In this document: piece by piece, positions 1 through 5,778 of the stretch
Position numbering within the stretch: position 1 is the stretch's first letter
Layout of the letters: every line of letters starts with the position of its first letter
DNA from: Anaerolineae bacterium
GTDB taxonomy: Bacteria > Chloroflexota > Anaerolineae > J102
DNA: 5,778 nucleotides
NCBI GenBank assembly: GCA_015493675.1
Contig: WGCR01000344.1
Coordinates: 1 to 5,778 of the forward strand
Reading direction: 5' to 3'
Notes under the pieces: generated by a model
Told to the model about the DNA's origin: nothing
The model's input: only the letters and a program-made list of their open reading frames with translations
Database searches by the model: none
Made by a program: the position numbers and the translations under genes

Positions 1-1261
1 AGAAGACGCCCGGATATTTGGTCAGTTCGATACGGCGGGGATGTACGATGATGATGGGGGCGCCGCCGCGTTTGGCCGCGCGCTTGAGGAAGTTGGCCAG
101 CACCGGCATCTCTTCCGAGGGATCCACCCCCATCAGTACGATGAGGTCTGCCTCTCGGGCCGCTTGCAGGCTGGGGATGCCGCGTCGTTCTGCTTTCAGG
201 GCCGCTCCTTCCCGAAAATCGACATTATTGGTTCCCACCAGGCCGCGCATGAATTTGCCCAGCAGGTAGTTGGCTTCATTGGAGAGTTTGGCGGAGCCAA
301 TGCCGCCCACCGATGAGGCGCCATGGTTGGCGACGATGCCTTTCAGGCCTTTCACCACCCGATCCAGCGCCTCGCTCCAGGAGACGGGCCGAAGGTCGCC
401 ATCGATGCGGGCCAGGGGCTGGGTCAGTCGCTGGTCGCTGAAGACAAACCCATTGGCAAAACGCCCTTTATCGCAAATCCATTCATCATTGACAGCCATG
501 TTGGTGCGGGCCACATTGCGGCGCACCCGAAAATCACGGGTGTCGATGCGCAGATTACAGCCCATGCCGCAGTGGGTGCAGATGGAATCGGTGTGTTCCA
601 GCCGCCAGGGACGATACCGGAAACGGGTGAGACGATTGGTCAGCGCCCCCACCGGACAGATATCAACGATATTGCCGCTGGTGTAGGCGTCCAGCTCTGC
701 ATCGGGGAATTTATCGATGACTGTGGCGCTGCCGCGATTGAACAATCCCAACTGGGGTTTGTCCTCCCATTGCTCCAGATAGCGAATACAGCGCCAGCAG
801 GTGACGCATCGCTCCTGATCCAGCACGATGAGATCGCTGAGAGGATGGTTTTTGTCCTTGTGCCGTTTTTCTTCCCAGTAGTGCGAATGGCCGGCGCTGT
901 GCTCCATGGCCTGATCCTGCAAATCGCACTCACCGCCCTTGTCGCAGATAGGACAATCCAGGGGATGATTGGCCAGAATCAGCTCCATCGTGCCAGAGCG
1001 GGCGTCTTTGGCCCGGGGCGAGTTGTAATAGAAGACAGCGCCATCATTCACGGGCGTCGTGCAGGCGGTCACCAGCATCTTCCCCCGCCGGCCCTCGGTC
1101 TCCACCAGACACATGCGGCATGCGCCCAGAGGATCGAGCTTGGGGTGCGAACAGAATACGGGAATCTGAATTCCGGCGCGGGCCGCCGCCTCGGTCAGGA
1201 GTTCGCCCTGTTTGGCTTTGACTTCTTTGCCGTCAATAGTGATGGTAATCCAGTCGGACAT
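1..1261 (-). CDS. nuoG: NADH-quinone oxidoreductase subunit G, NuoG (3' end outside window)
   Basis: This is the large Fe-S subunit of the complex I peripheral arm, which passes electrons from NuoF towards NuoI/NuoB. The first 420 codons are visible, starting at an ATG (1261-1259) with protein start MSDWITITIDG. The N-terminal ferredoxin domain has C37, C48, C51 and C67 (2Fe-2S cluster N1b). The next motif is H99-x3-C103-x2-C106-x5-C112, the His-Cys3 ligands of a 4Fe-4S cluster. C152, C155, C158 and C202 (CxxCxxC...CPVGAL) bind another 4Fe-4S cluster. C228, C231, C235 and C263 form the CxxCxxxC-x27-C motif of the extra cluster N7. From about residue 278 the molybdopterin-oxidoreductase-like domain begins and is cut by the window edge; in complex I this domain binds no Mo cofactor. 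No Shine-Dalgarno sequence is visible before the ATG. The gene follows nuoEF after 100 bases. The family identification is secure; the full length is unknown. Confidence 0.97.
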   Translation of the reverse strand, partial: MSDWITITIDGKEVKAKQGELLTEAAARAGIQIPVFCSHPKLDPLGACRMCLVETEGRRGKMLVTACTTPVNDGAVFYYNSPRAKDARSGTMELILANHPLDCPICDKGGECDLQDQAMEHSAGHSHYWEEKRHKDKNHPLSDLIVLDQERCVTCWRCIRYLEQWEDKPQLGLFNRGSATVIDKFPDAELDAYTSGNIVDICPVGALTNRLTRFRYRPWRLEHTDSICTHCGMGCNLRIDTRDFRVRRNVARTNMAVNDEWICDKGRFANGFVFSDQRLTQPLARIDGDLRPVSWSEALDRVVKGLKGIVANHGASSVGGIGSAKLSNEANYLLGKFMRGLVGTNNVDFREGAALKAERRGIPSLQAAREADLIVLMGVDPSEEMPVLANFLKRAAKRGGAPIIIVHPRRIELTKYPGVF

Positions 1262-1361
1262 GGTTTCGGAGTTGGGAGATAATTCGATGAAAAAAGGAGT
1301 GCGAAGGGGAAACTCGCAAAAATAGGGCTACACTGCGCGACAGCATCTTACGCAGCATACA
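1262..1361 (-). other. nuoEF-nuoG intergenic spacer
   Basis: This is the longest gap between genes wholly inside the window. On the transcribed strand it starts with a hairpin directly after the nuoEF stop, then a T5 run, then a pyrimidine-rich leader leading to the nuoG ATG. I see no GGAG-like ribosome site near that ATG and no convincing promoter. It is probably a transcribed spacer of one nuo mRNA. Confidence 0.6.
1318..1359 (-). terminator. Hairpin plus T5 run after nuoEF (weak terminator/attenuator-like)
   Basis: On the minus strand, TATGCTGCG (1359-1351) pairs with CGCAGTGTA (1337-1329): 9 pairs, of which 2 are G-U, around a 13-base loop. A TTTTT run follows at 1322-1318, six bases after the stem. 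The stem begins two bases after the nuoEF stop codon. The stem is short, the loop is large and the T run is offset, so this is a poor intrinsic terminator. It could partly attenuate nuoG and later genes, or protect the upstream mRNA 3' end. It may also be chance. Confidence 0.3.
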
Positions 1362-3251
1362 TCAATCAAGTTTATTTTCCAGGGGCTTGCCATGATACTG
1401 CCGATAAATCGGTCTCGCCGGAATATCGGGTTTTTTCTGTTCGGGATTCGTTTCCAGGATGTACTGTTCGAACTCGGGGCGGAAATTACGAAGCATACTC
1501 TGTACGCCCCACACAGAAGCGGCGCCAAAGGGACAGAAGGATTGCTGCTCGACGTATTTGGAGATGTGTTCAATCTCCTGCAAGTCCGCCAGTGTGCCCC
1601 GGCCCGCCTCGATGCGTTCCAGAATGGTTTCGATCCAGGCGCCGCCCTCGCGACAGGGGGTGCACTTGCCGCAGGATTCTTCACGGTAGAAAGCAGAGGT
1701 GCGGCGGGCGATGGGCACAATGTCTTCGCCCTCGCAGATAACGATGACGCCGCCCGATCCCAGCATGGAGCCGGCCGCAGCCAGCGACTCGAAATCGATG
1801 GGCGTATCCAGCTTGTCGGGGGTGAGCTGGGGCATGGAAAGCCCGCCCGGCACGATGCTCTTGATGGGACGATCATCCACCGTGCCCCCGGCCATGTCGT
1901 AAATGAGCTGGCGCAGGGTAATGCCGTAGGGAACCTCATAAACGCCCGGTTTTTTCACCTGCCCGCTGAGAGAGAGCAATTGCAGGCCCGGACTGCGTTC
2001 TGTGCCCCATTGTCGGTACCAATCCGATCCGTTCTGCACAATGTGCCGCACCTGGGTGATGGTCTCGACATTGTTGACAATGGTGGGCTTGGCGTACAGG
2101 CCTTCCACAGCGGGGAAGGGCGGCTTCAGGCGGGGATGGCCGCGATAGCCTTCCAGCGAGCTCAGCAGAGCTGTTTCCTCACCGCAGATATACGCCCCGG
2201 CGCCCGGGTGCACGATGATCTCCAGATCGAAATCAGTGCCGAAGATGCCTTTGCCCAGATAACCTTTCGCTTTGGCCTCGGCAATGGCCTCTTTCAGGCG
2301 CTTGCGGGGATGCGTGTATTCGCCGCGGATATAGACGAATGCGTAATGCGCCTGAATCGCCCAGGTGGCGCAGATGATGCCTTCGATCAGCGAGTGGGGA
2401 TCGAATTCCAGGATCAACCGGTCTTTGAACGTGCCCGGCTCCGATTCATCGCCGTTGACTACCAGATAGCGGGGATAAACATCTTTGGGCAGAAAGCCCC
2501 ATTTGACGCCTGCCGGGAAGCCAGCGCCGCCGCGGCCCCGCAACCCCGCTGTTTTCACCTCGTTGAGCACGTCCTGAGGATCCATTTGCAGGGCCTTGCG
2601 GGCGGTCTCATAACCGCCATCCGCCAGATAGCTGTCGATGGTGTGGCTGTCAGGCTTATCGATGCGACTGAGGATGTAGTTGGTTTCGGGCAGCTCGTCG
2701 TTCCCGCTGAAATGGCCGTGGTGATAAGGCTTGTCCTCGGGCCAGCGTCCTTCGGGCAGTTGTTCATCCGCGAGCAGCTCGTTGAGCATATCGTCGATCT
2801 TGTCGGGCGTGACGCCTTCGTAATAGCGTCCCCAATCGCTGTGATCCTTGCGCACGAAAATCACCGGCGCCGTGGCGCAGGAGCCCAGACACTCCATCTC
2901 GCTCAGGGTGAAGTTGCCATCGGGCGTGGTTTCGCCAAAGTCGATATGCAGCTTTTCCTTCAACGCCTCGGCAGTCTCTTCCGCCCCCCGCAACATACAG
3001 GAGACATTGGTGCATATCTCCATGTGATATTTGCCATGGGGCTTTTTGTAGAGCATGTTATAAAATCCGGCGATGGCATGCACTTCCATGGGCTCCAGAC
3101 CGAAGATTTCGGCGATTTCGGCCTGAACATCGGGCGGCAGCCATCCGTGCTCCCGTTGCGCCACATACAACGCCGGCAGAATAGCGGAACGAGGACGCGG
3201 ATATTGCGCCATCAGGGATTGAATTTCGGAACGAGCTTGCGATGAAAGCAT
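1362..3251 (-). CDS. nuoEF: Fused NADH-quinone oxidoreductase subunits E and F (NuoEF)
   Basis: This is the NADH-oxidising module of complex I in one 629-residue chain. The NuoE part (about 1-160) has the thioredoxin-like 2Fe-2S ligands C80-x4-C85 and C121-x3-C125 (cluster N1a). The NuoF part (about 188-615) has the FMN/NADH-binding glycine-rich stretch GLRGRGGAGFPAGVKW (236-251), NGDESEPGTFKDR (266-278), GAGAYICGEETALLSS (350-365) and NNVET (393-397). It ends with the 4Fe-4S N3 ligands C527, C530, C533 (ESCGKCTPCREG) and C573. Lengths fit a full NuoE (~160) plus a full NuoF (~430) joined by a charged linker (about 160-188) containing HHGH. I chose the ATG at 3251; an in-frame TTG at 3257 two codons earlier is the alternative, and neither has a clear Shine-Dalgarno. 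The gene lies 62 bases after nuoCD. HoxF of NAD-linked hydrogenases has the same module order, but the nuoB/CD/G neighbours make this complex I. Confidence 0.97.
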   Translation of the reverse strand: MLSSQARSEIQSLMAQYPRPRSAILPALYVAQREHGWLPPDVQAEIAEIFGLEPMEVHAIAGFYNMLYKKPHGKYHMEICTNVSCMLRGAEETAEALKEKLHIDFGETTPDGNFTLSEMECLGSCATAPVIFVRKDHSDWGRYYEGVTPDKIDDMLNELLADEQLPEGRWPEDKPYHHGHFSGNDELPETNYILSRIDKPDSHTIDSYLADGGYETARKALQMDPQDVLNEVKTAGLRGRGGAGFPAGVKWGFLPKDVYPRYLVVNGDESEPGTFKDRLILEFDPHSLIEGIICATWAIQAHYAFVYIRGEYTHPRKRLKEAIAEAKAKGYLGKGIFGTDFDLEIIVHPGAGAYICGEETALLSSLEGYRGHPRLKPPFPAVEGLYAKPTIVNNVETITQVRHIVQNGSDWYRQWGTERSPGLQLLSLSGQVKKPGVYEVPYGITLRQLIYDMAGGTVDDRPIKSIVPGGLSMPQLTPDKLDTPIDFESLAAAGSMLGSGGVIVICEGEDIVPIARRTSAFYREESCGKCTPCREGGAWIETILERIEAGRGTLADLQEIEHISKYVEQQSFCPFGAASVWGVQSMLRNFRPEFEQYILETNPEQKKPDIPARPIYRQYHGKPLENKLD

Positions 3252-3313
3252 AGTCAATAAGGATGAATGGAGAAATACAGGGCGGGAGGCACTTTCAGAA
3301 TATCAGTCAAACG
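3252..3313 (-). other. nuoCD-nuoEF intergenic spacer
   Basis: This is a 62-base spacer with no recognisable promoter, terminator hairpin or repeat. The sequence just before the nuoEF start reads TTTCTCCATTCATCC on the transcribed strand, so it is pyrimidine-rich and lacks a purine-rich ribosome site. Co-transcription of the flanking genes is the simplest reading. Confidence 0.5.
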
Positions 3314-5062
3314 TCAACGATCGACATCGCCAAGAACGATGTCAATGGTGCCGATGACGACCACAACATCAGAGAGCAGATGTCCCTTTGACATCATGGA
3401 GATGGACTGGAGGTTGGCAAAGCTGGGGGTGCGGATGTGCATGCGGTAGGGATGGGCGCTGCCGTCGGAGACGATGTAGAAACCCATCTCCCCCTTTGAG
3501 GCTTCGATGCCGCGATACACCTCGCCCGCGGGCGGGGTCAGACCCTCGGTATAGAGCTTGAAGTGGTGAATCAAGGCCTCCATGCTCTGATCCAGCAGGT
3601 CGCGCTTTGGGGGAGCAATCTTGGGATCGTTCAGCAGATAATCGCCCGCGGGCAGCATTGCGGCAGCCTGTCGCAGGATGCGAATCGACTGCTTCATCTC
3701 GTTCATGCGCACCAGATAACGGCCATAGCTGTCACCCAGGTCAGAGGTGGGGATATCGAAATCATATTTTTCGTAGCCGCAATAAGGCCGGGCCCGGCGC
3801 AGATCATACTTGACGCCGCTGCCGCGCAACATAGGGCCGGTGACGCCCATGGCGATGGCGTCTTTTTTGCTGAGATAACCAATGCCATCCAGACGCTTGC
3901 GCCATAGCGGGTTCTGATCCAGCATATTCTCGTATTCCACCAGACGCTTGTCCATCACGTCCAAAAATTCCAGCATCCGCGGAATAAACGCAGGAGGCAA
4001 GTCATCTGACACGCCGCCGATGCGCATGTAAGAGGTGGTGAGGCGGGCGCCGCAGGCCATCTCGAATAAATCCATGATCTCCTCGCGCTCGCGGAAGGCG
4101 TACATGAGGAGGGCGTGCCCCGTGCCGCTGATATCCAGGGCATGCGTGCCCAGCCATACCAGGTGACTGGCAATGCGTTGCAATTCGGCCATAATCACGC
4201 GAATGGTCTGCGCCCGCTCAGGAACTTCGATTCCCAGCAGTTTCTCTACCGCCACGCAATAGGAGAGATTATTTTGCATGGCGGAGACATAGTCCATGCG
4301 GTCGGTGTAATAAACAAAATCTTTGTAGCGGACGTTTTCAGCCTGCTTTTCGAAGCCGCTGTGCAGATAGCCGATGTCTGGCTCGACATTTTTGACGCGT
4401 TCGCCATCCAATTCCACGATCAGGCGCAGCACGCCGTGGGTGGAAGGATGCTGCGGGCCCATGTTCAAGATCATGTGTTTCGAGTCCATGCCCGCGGGCA
4501 CAGCTTCAAGCCCCTGTTCGGGCTGCATGATCTGCTTGCCCAGATGCTTGAATTCTTCATCATCCCAGGTGACGGAGAAAGGCACGCGCTCGCCGCCCAG
4601 GGGCATATCCTTGCGCAAGGGATGGCCGGCCCAGTCATTGGGCAGCAGGATGCGCCGCAGATTGGAATGTCCCTCGTAGGTGACGCCCATCAGATCGTAG
4701 GCTTCGCGTTCGGGCCATCGCGCCCCGGGCCAAAGGCCCGTCACGCTGGGAGCCACCGGCTCATCGCCGCCCGGCAAAGGCGTTTTGATCGTCAGCAGAT
4801 CACCATCCCGCTCCACCGAGCGCAGATGGTAAACCCCCACAAATCGGGCCTCCGAGTCATTGTAATCGGGCAGTTTCAGACGATCGACCGCCGTGAGACT
4901 GCTGAGCAGGTCATAGTGCAAGTCCGGATCGTCACGCAGAAAACGCCCGACTTCCAGCAGGCTTTCTGGTTTGATGGTGATGACAGGCGAGCCAAATGCG
5001 TCCTCTGTGGCGAGAACAGCATCGGGGAAGGCCTGTCGAACAGCAGCAATAGGATCAGTCAT
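3314..5062 (-). CDS. nuoCD: Fused NADH-quinone oxidoreductase subunits C and D (NuoCD)
   Basis: This 582-residue chain joins the 30-kDa (NuoC) and 49-kDa (NuoD) subunits of the connecting module of complex I. The NuoC part (about 1-160) ends in the 30-kDa signature WPEREAYDLMGVTYEGH (116-132) and LRRILLPNDWAGHPLRKD. After a short linker, NuoD begins near residue 192 with GPQHPSTHGVLR (202-213) and PDIGYLHSGFEKQAE. It ends with the usual DVVVVIGTIDIVLGDVDR. H209 and Y258 match the histidine and tyrosine that contact the quinone headgroup in characterised 49-kDa subunits (same spacing of 49 residues). In-frame ATGs at residues 180, 192 and 197 could start a separate NuoD, but no Shine-Dalgarno is seen before them. 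The ATG at 5062 lies 46 bases after nuoB and has no clear ribosome site. C-D fusions are well known, for example in E. coli; NuoD here would be about 391 residues, normal for the family. Confidence 0.97.
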   Translation of the reverse strand: MTDPIAAVRQAFPDAVLATEDAFGSPVITIKPESLLEVGRFLRDDPDLHYDLLSSLTAVDRLKLPDYNDSEARFVGVYHLRSVERDGDLLTIKTPLPGGDEPVAPSVTGLWPGARWPEREAYDLMGVTYEGHSNLRRILLPNDWAGHPLRKDMPLGGERVPFSVTWDDEEFKHLGKQIMQPEQGLEAVPAGMDSKHMILNMGPQHPSTHGVLRLIVELDGERVKNVEPDIGYLHSGFEKQAENVRYKDFVYYTDRMDYVSAMQNNLSYCVAVEKLLGIEVPERAQTIRVIMAELQRIASHLVWLGTHALDISGTGHALLMYAFREREEIMDLFEMACGARLTTSYMRIGGVSDDLPPAFIPRMLEFLDVMDKRLVEYENMLDQNPLWRKRLDGIGYLSKKDAIAMGVTGPMLRGSGVKYDLRRARPYCGYEKYDFDIPTSDLGDSYGRYLVRMNEMKQSIRILRQAAAMLPAGDYLLNDPKIAPPKRDLLDQSMEALIHHFKLYTEGLTPPAGEVYRGIEASKGEMGFYIVSDGSAHPYRMHIRTPSFANLQSISMMSKGHLLSDVVVVIGTIDIVLGDVDR

Positions 5063-5078
5063 GGTTGATTAGGAAATA

Positions 5079-5092
5079 CGGATTGCGGATTG
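5079..5092 (-). repeat. Tandem heptamer CAATCCG x2 between nuoB and nuoCD
   Basis: Two exact copies of the heptamer CAATCCG (CGGATTG on the plus strand) stand head to tail in the 46-base nuoB-nuoCD gap. They may be followed by degenerate copies (TATTTCC, TAATCAA) running up to the nuoCD start. Short tandem heptamers between genes are known in cyanobacteria and other bacteria. Two copies alone could be chance, and no function is implied. Confidence 0.4.
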
Positions 5093-5108
5093 GGGCGAGG
5101 ACGGCGAA

Positions 5109-5663
5109 TCAGGGCAATGGGGGCAGGTCAGCGGTGCTGGCGATATAAACGCCCGCTTCGGTTTTTTCGGGCTGCGCTTGCGGATAATGATCCCGCAAAT
5201 GCTCGCGGTCGATCTTTTCCTGCAATTTCGTCAGGGCAAAGAGCAGGGCTTCAGGCCGCGGCGGACAGCCGGGCACATAAACATCCACCGGAATAATCTT
5301 GTCCACGCCCTGTACAATGGCGTAATTGTTGAACGGGCCGCCAGCCGTGGCGCAGATGCCCATGGCAATGACCCATTTGGGCTCGGCCATCTCATCATAC
5401 AGCCGCTTGATGGCGGGAGCCATCTTGTTGCTGACGCGTCCGGCCACGATCATCAGGTCGGCCTGACGCGGCGAAGCGCGAAAAAGCTCGCTGCCAAAGC
5501 GGGCGATGTCATGGCGAGAGGTGCCGGTGGTGATCATCTCGATAGCGCAGCAAGCCAGGCCAAACAACAATGGCCATACAGAATTTTTGCGGCTCCAGTT
5601 CACCACCGATTCAAGCGTAGTGGTAACGACGCCGGTTTCCGGCAGATAAGATTCTAGGCCCAT
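5109..5663 (-). CDS. nuoB: NADH-quinone oxidoreductase subunit B, NuoB
   Basis: This 184-residue peripheral-arm subunit binds cluster N2, the last Fe-S centre before quinone. The N2 ligands are present: the adjacent pair C38-C39 (FGLACCAIEM), C104 in MGICATAGGPFNNY and C133 in VYVPGCPPRPEAL. The stretch RHDIARFGSELFRASPRQAD (50-69) and AGRVSNKMAP are also typical. The length is normal; the C-terminal tail after about residue 155 is short and variable, as is usual. The ATG at 5663 is supported by a GGAG ten bases upstream and by the conserved protein start. NuoB sits against the NuoD part of the next gene's product to form the quinone site. It is the first complete gene of the operon section in view; nuoA is expected just upstream, outside the window. 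Confidence 0.97.
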   Translation of the reverse strand: MGLESYLPETGVVTTTLESVVNWSRKNSVWPLLFGLACCAIEMITTGTSRHDIARFGSELFRASPRQADLMIVAGRVSNKMAPAIKRLYDEMAEPKWVIAMGICATAGGPFNNYAIVQGVDKIIPVDVYVPGCPPRPEALLFALTKLQEKIDREHLRDHYPQAQPEKTEAGVYIASTADLPPLP

Positions 5664-5673
5664 GAGGCGTTAT

Positions 5674-5677
5674 CTCC
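5674..5677 (-). promoter_or_regulatory. Ribosome binding site of nuoB (GGAG)
   Basis: GGAG on the minus strand lies ten bases before the nuoB ATG. The spacing is slightly long but workable. It is the only clear Shine-Dalgarno-like site in front of any of the four genes, and it supports the start at 5663. Confidence 0.55.
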
Positions 5678-5691
5678 ATAAAAAGGATGGC

Positions 5692-5760
5692 TCACGCTCA
5701 GGCGATAAAACGCCAGGCTTCTTTTATTTTTTCCCATTGCATCTTTGCGCTTCTGCGTGA
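5692..5760. repeat. Imperfect inverted repeat (22-base arms) upstream of nuoB
   Basis: The arms 5692-5713 and 5739-5760 can pair over 22 positions with 15 Watson-Crick pairs, one G-T and six mismatches. The outer six pairs (TCACGC with GCGTGA) are perfect. The 25-base loop is T-rich on the plus strand and A-rich on the minus strand. The arm containing CTTTGCGC...TGCGTGA resembles, from memory, short palindromic intergenic repeats common in some Chloroflexota and cyanobacteria. It could be a decayed copy of such an element or a transcribed mRNA hairpin between nuoA and nuoB. Confidence 0.5.
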
Positions 5761-5778
5761 AATCGTGTCGCATCAATC

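Larger units (their letters stand above)
5664..5778 (-). other. Non-coding leader upstream of nuoB
   Basis: These 115 bases lie between nuoB and the window edge. None of the three minus-strand frames gives a sequence resembling the NuoA C-terminus. On the minus strand the window opens with GAT TGA (5778-5773), which could be the last codon and stop of nuoA; all four genes here also stop with TGA. That is a guess from six bases. The rest is an imperfect inverted repeat and the nuoB ribosome site. No convincing promoter boxes are seen. Confidence 0.5.

Noticed and set aside
323..1282. Long plus-strand open frame antisense to nuoG
   Set aside because: It is again in codon register with the sense gene and is explained by codon bias. 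The opposite strand has four intact cluster motifs.
1287..1310. Purine-rich stretch with AAAGGAG on the plus strand that looks like a ribosome site
   Set aside because: No plausible plus-strand gene follows it. It is the complement of the pyrimidine-rich nuoG leader.
1392..3245. A very long open frame (617 codons) on the plus strand, antisense to nearly all of nuoEF
   Set aside because: It is exactly in register with the sense codons, so its stops need TTA, CTA or TCA in nuoEF, which this gene's codon use almost never includes. It ends where the nuoEF third codon is TCA. The protein resembles nothing known, while the sense strand has every cofactor motif.
1362..3251. Possibility that the fused E-F protein is HoxF of a NAD-linked hydrogenase or a formate dehydrogenase subunit
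   Set aside because: It lies between nuoCD and nuoG with short gaps. NuoB has intact N2 ligands and NuoD has the quinone-site His/Tyr (H209, Y258), which indicates a quinone-reducing complex I.
3267..3449. Small plus-strand open frame starting in the nuoCD-nuoEF gap
   Set aside because: It mostly overlaps the highly conserved 3' end of nuoCD on the other strand and has no recognisable product.
4115..5068. Plus-strand open frame antisense to the NuoC half and the start of the NuoD half of nuoCD
   Set aside because: It is in codon register with nuoCD, shows no recognisable domain, and is a codon-bias shadow.
5178..5657. Plus-strand open frame antisense to nuoB
   Set aside because: It has the same register and the same explanation; nuoB is unambiguous.
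5654..5776. Minus-strand frame open from the right edge into nuoB, which could have been the tail of nuoA
   Set aside because: Its translation is basic (KRKDAMGKNKRSLAFYRL) without the hydrophobic segment and ending expected for NuoA, and most of it lies in the inverted repeat. It overlaps the nuoB start in another frame.

Overview
The window is a single stretch of a respiratory complex I (type I NADH:quinone oxidoreductase, nuo) operon, read entirely from the minus strand. In transcription order (right to left) it holds nuoB, a fused nuoC-nuoD gene, a fused nuoE-nuoF gene, and the 5' two-thirds or so of nuoG, which runs off the left edge. All four reading frames are intact and carry the family's cofactor-binding residues. 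I see no RNA gene, CRISPR array, insertion sequence or accessory system.

Layout: 5664-5778 is a non-coding leader upstream of nuoB that contains an imperfect 22-base inverted repeat, and nuoA probably lies just beyond the right edge. nuoB occupies 5109-5663, nuoCD 3314-5062, nuoEF 1362-3251 and nuoG 1-1261 (partial). The gaps between genes are 46, 62 and 100 bases. These are short enough for one transcript, but there are no overlaps. The 100-base gap between nuoEF and nuoG has a hairpin followed by a short T run immediately after the nuoEF stop.

How the genes work together: NuoE/F takes a hydride from NADH onto FMN. Electrons pass along the Fe-S chain of NuoF and NuoG (with side cluster N1a in NuoE and N7 in NuoG) to cluster N2 in NuoB, and quinone is reduced at the NuoB/NuoD interface. 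NuoC braces the connecting module. The window therefore covers the peripheral arm. The membrane proton-pumping subunits (A, H, J-N) and NuoI are not in view, though NuoA and H-N are expected on either side.

Organism: a bacterium with moderately high GC content that respires NADH. The order B-CD-EF-G and the type of short palindromic and heptamer repeats between genes remind me of Chloroflexota (Anaerolineae/Caldilineae-like), but this is a weak inference from memory. Nothing in the window proves the phylum. The most notable feature is the presence of both CD and EF fusions in one operon. I do not see evidence of a previously undescribed system.
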